Of a stretch of DNA of 64,000 nt, positions 63,461 to 64,000 are shown piece by piece. Position 1 is the first letter of the stretch; every line of letters starts with the position of its first letter. The translations under genes were made by a program, and so were the position numbers. The DNA lies in the NCBI RefSeq assembly GCF_016863295.1, contig NZ_BOOP01000003.1, positions 434,001 through 498,000 of the forward strand, read 5' to 3'. The notes under the pieces are model-generated. The model was not told the origin of the DNA, did not search any database, and saw only the letters and a program-made list of their open reading frames with translations. This DNA comes from Planotetraspora phitsanulokensis (GTDB taxonomy: Bacteria > Actinomycetota > Actinomycetes > Streptosporangiales > Streptosporangiaceae).

Positions 63461-64000
63461 TCATGAACCGAAGCTTGGCGGCCGATCGTTGAGGATCCGC
63501 TGGAACAGATAGGAGTCCTGCCATCTACCGTTGATGTGCAGGTACTTGGGCGCCGTCCCCCACTGTTCGAATCCGTTCTTAACCAGCACGCGCTGCGAGG
63601 CGACGTTCGACGGGCTCGTACTTGCTTGGATCCGGTGCAGACCGAGTTCCTGGTCAGCAATCTGGCAAAGCGCTGCAACAGCCGCGCTTGCCAGGCCATG
63701 TCCGACCTCGGCGGGTTCCACCCAGTACCCCAGATTTGCACTACAAGAAGGACCGAGCACGATCGCGTTGAGCGTTGCACACCCCAACACACGACCGTCT
63801 CGCAGCATCGCACAGGCCAGTAGCCTGCCCTCCTTCATTTGCTGCACCATCTCGTCGAGCCGACTCTGCTGGCCGGCAAGCGTCCAGAACGAGTCAGGTC
63901 GCACCGGGTCGAAGGGACGCAGATGCTCACGACTGCGGATGTACGCGTCGAGCAGTGCAGGCGCGTCGCCGACGTCCAGTGGACGCAGTAGGACGCCTCC
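63461..64000 (-). CDS. GNAT-family acetyltransferase (RimJ/RimL type), partial
   Basis: The frame is open to the window end, so the N-terminus lies outside. Visible residues begin GVLLRPLDVGDAPALLDAYI, a RimL-like start, and include the acetyl-CoA loop region NLGYWVEPAEVGHGLASAAVAAL, HRIQASTSPSNVASQRVLVKNGF and the tail INGRWQDSYLFQRIL. This is an N-acetyltransferase of the RimJ/RimL kind, which acts on ribosomal proteins or small amines; the substrate cannot be told. A GTG at 63904 is internal, not the start. Confidence 0.9.
   Translation of the reverse strand, partial: GGVLLRPLDVGDAPALLDAYIRSREHLRPFDPVRPDSFWTLAGQQSRLDEMVQQMKEGRLLACAMLRDGRVLGCATLNAIVLGPSCSANLGYWVEPAEVGHGLASAAVAALCQIADQELGLHRIQASTSPSNVASQRVLVKNGFEQWGTAPKYLHINGRWQDSYLFQRILNDRPPSFGS

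Overview
The window is GC-rich DNA of about 70 percent G+C with GTG and TTG starts, SARP regulators, an MmyB-type regulator, an ECF42-type sigma factor, a DinB2-type polymerase and a sugar ABC operon that lacks its own ATPase. Together these point to a filamentous actinomycete, plausibly of the Streptosporangiales; that family-level guess is inference. I find no origin, CRISPR array, rRNA, intact tRNA, phage module or intact insertion sequence. The window looks like an accessory region of a large chromosome with many regulators, short operons and decayed genes.

Layout, left part. 0-3.4 kb: end of a NarL-type sensor kinase, a MocR regulator divergent from a cysteine-dioxygenase-like cupin, and a DHFR-family reductase. 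3.6-9.0 kb: efeO and efeB (iron lipoprotein and Tat-exported DyP peroxidase, no efeU), then a secreted metallophosphoesterase. 9.1-9.4 kb: strong hairpin, a tRNA-Gly 3' fragment and twin ArsR-type operators. 9.4-17.8 kb: SRPBCC-ArsR pair, three intact SDR genes, two decayed oxidoreductase genes, a PEP-mutase-like gene, an MmyB regulator, an ECF42 sigma/DGPF pair and a double SRPBCC protein. 17.8-20.6 kb: a translationally coupled trpB-trpA-gntR operon.

Middle part. 21-28.2 kb: ROK regulator, sugar-binding lipoprotein, two permeases and a GH1 beta-glucosidase, a beta-glucoside uptake and cleavage unit. 28.3-31.2 kb: TolB-like propeller, small membrane protein, scraps of IS3, FtsX and GntR genes, CBS protein and HbhA-like protein. 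31.4-36.1 kb: SARP regulator divergent from an alpha/beta hydrolase, a membrane protein and a frameshifted VOC gene. 36.4-43.2 kb: hypothetical and secreted proteins, an orphan histidine kinase, a Ser/Thr kinase and a membrane-anchored phosphate-binding-like receptor. 43.4-46 kb: DinB2 polymerase and a divergent TetR/SDR pair with two matched operators.

Right part. 46.1-52 kb: a HupE-like membrane protein gene followed after about 30 bp by a 1572-residue secreted phosphoesterase with a PQQ-type propeller. 52.4-55 kb: HD hydrolase and an alkylsulfatase. 55.2-59 kb: two orphan histidine kinases pointing away from a TetR gene that lies between them; each faces a TTGACA promoter overlaid by the same 16-bp palindrome, so this looks like a small TetR-controlled regulon of sensor kinases. 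59.3-64 kb: a decayed hydrolase, a large SARP-NB-ARC-TPR regulator, a small secreted protein and the end of a GNAT acetyltransferase.

The most unusual items are the TetR/twin-kinase locus, the HupE-giant phosphoesterase pair, the trpBA-gntR operon, SDR proteins lacking catalytic Tyr or Lys, and the concentration of gene remnants at 11.9-13.3 and 29.2-30.1 kb.
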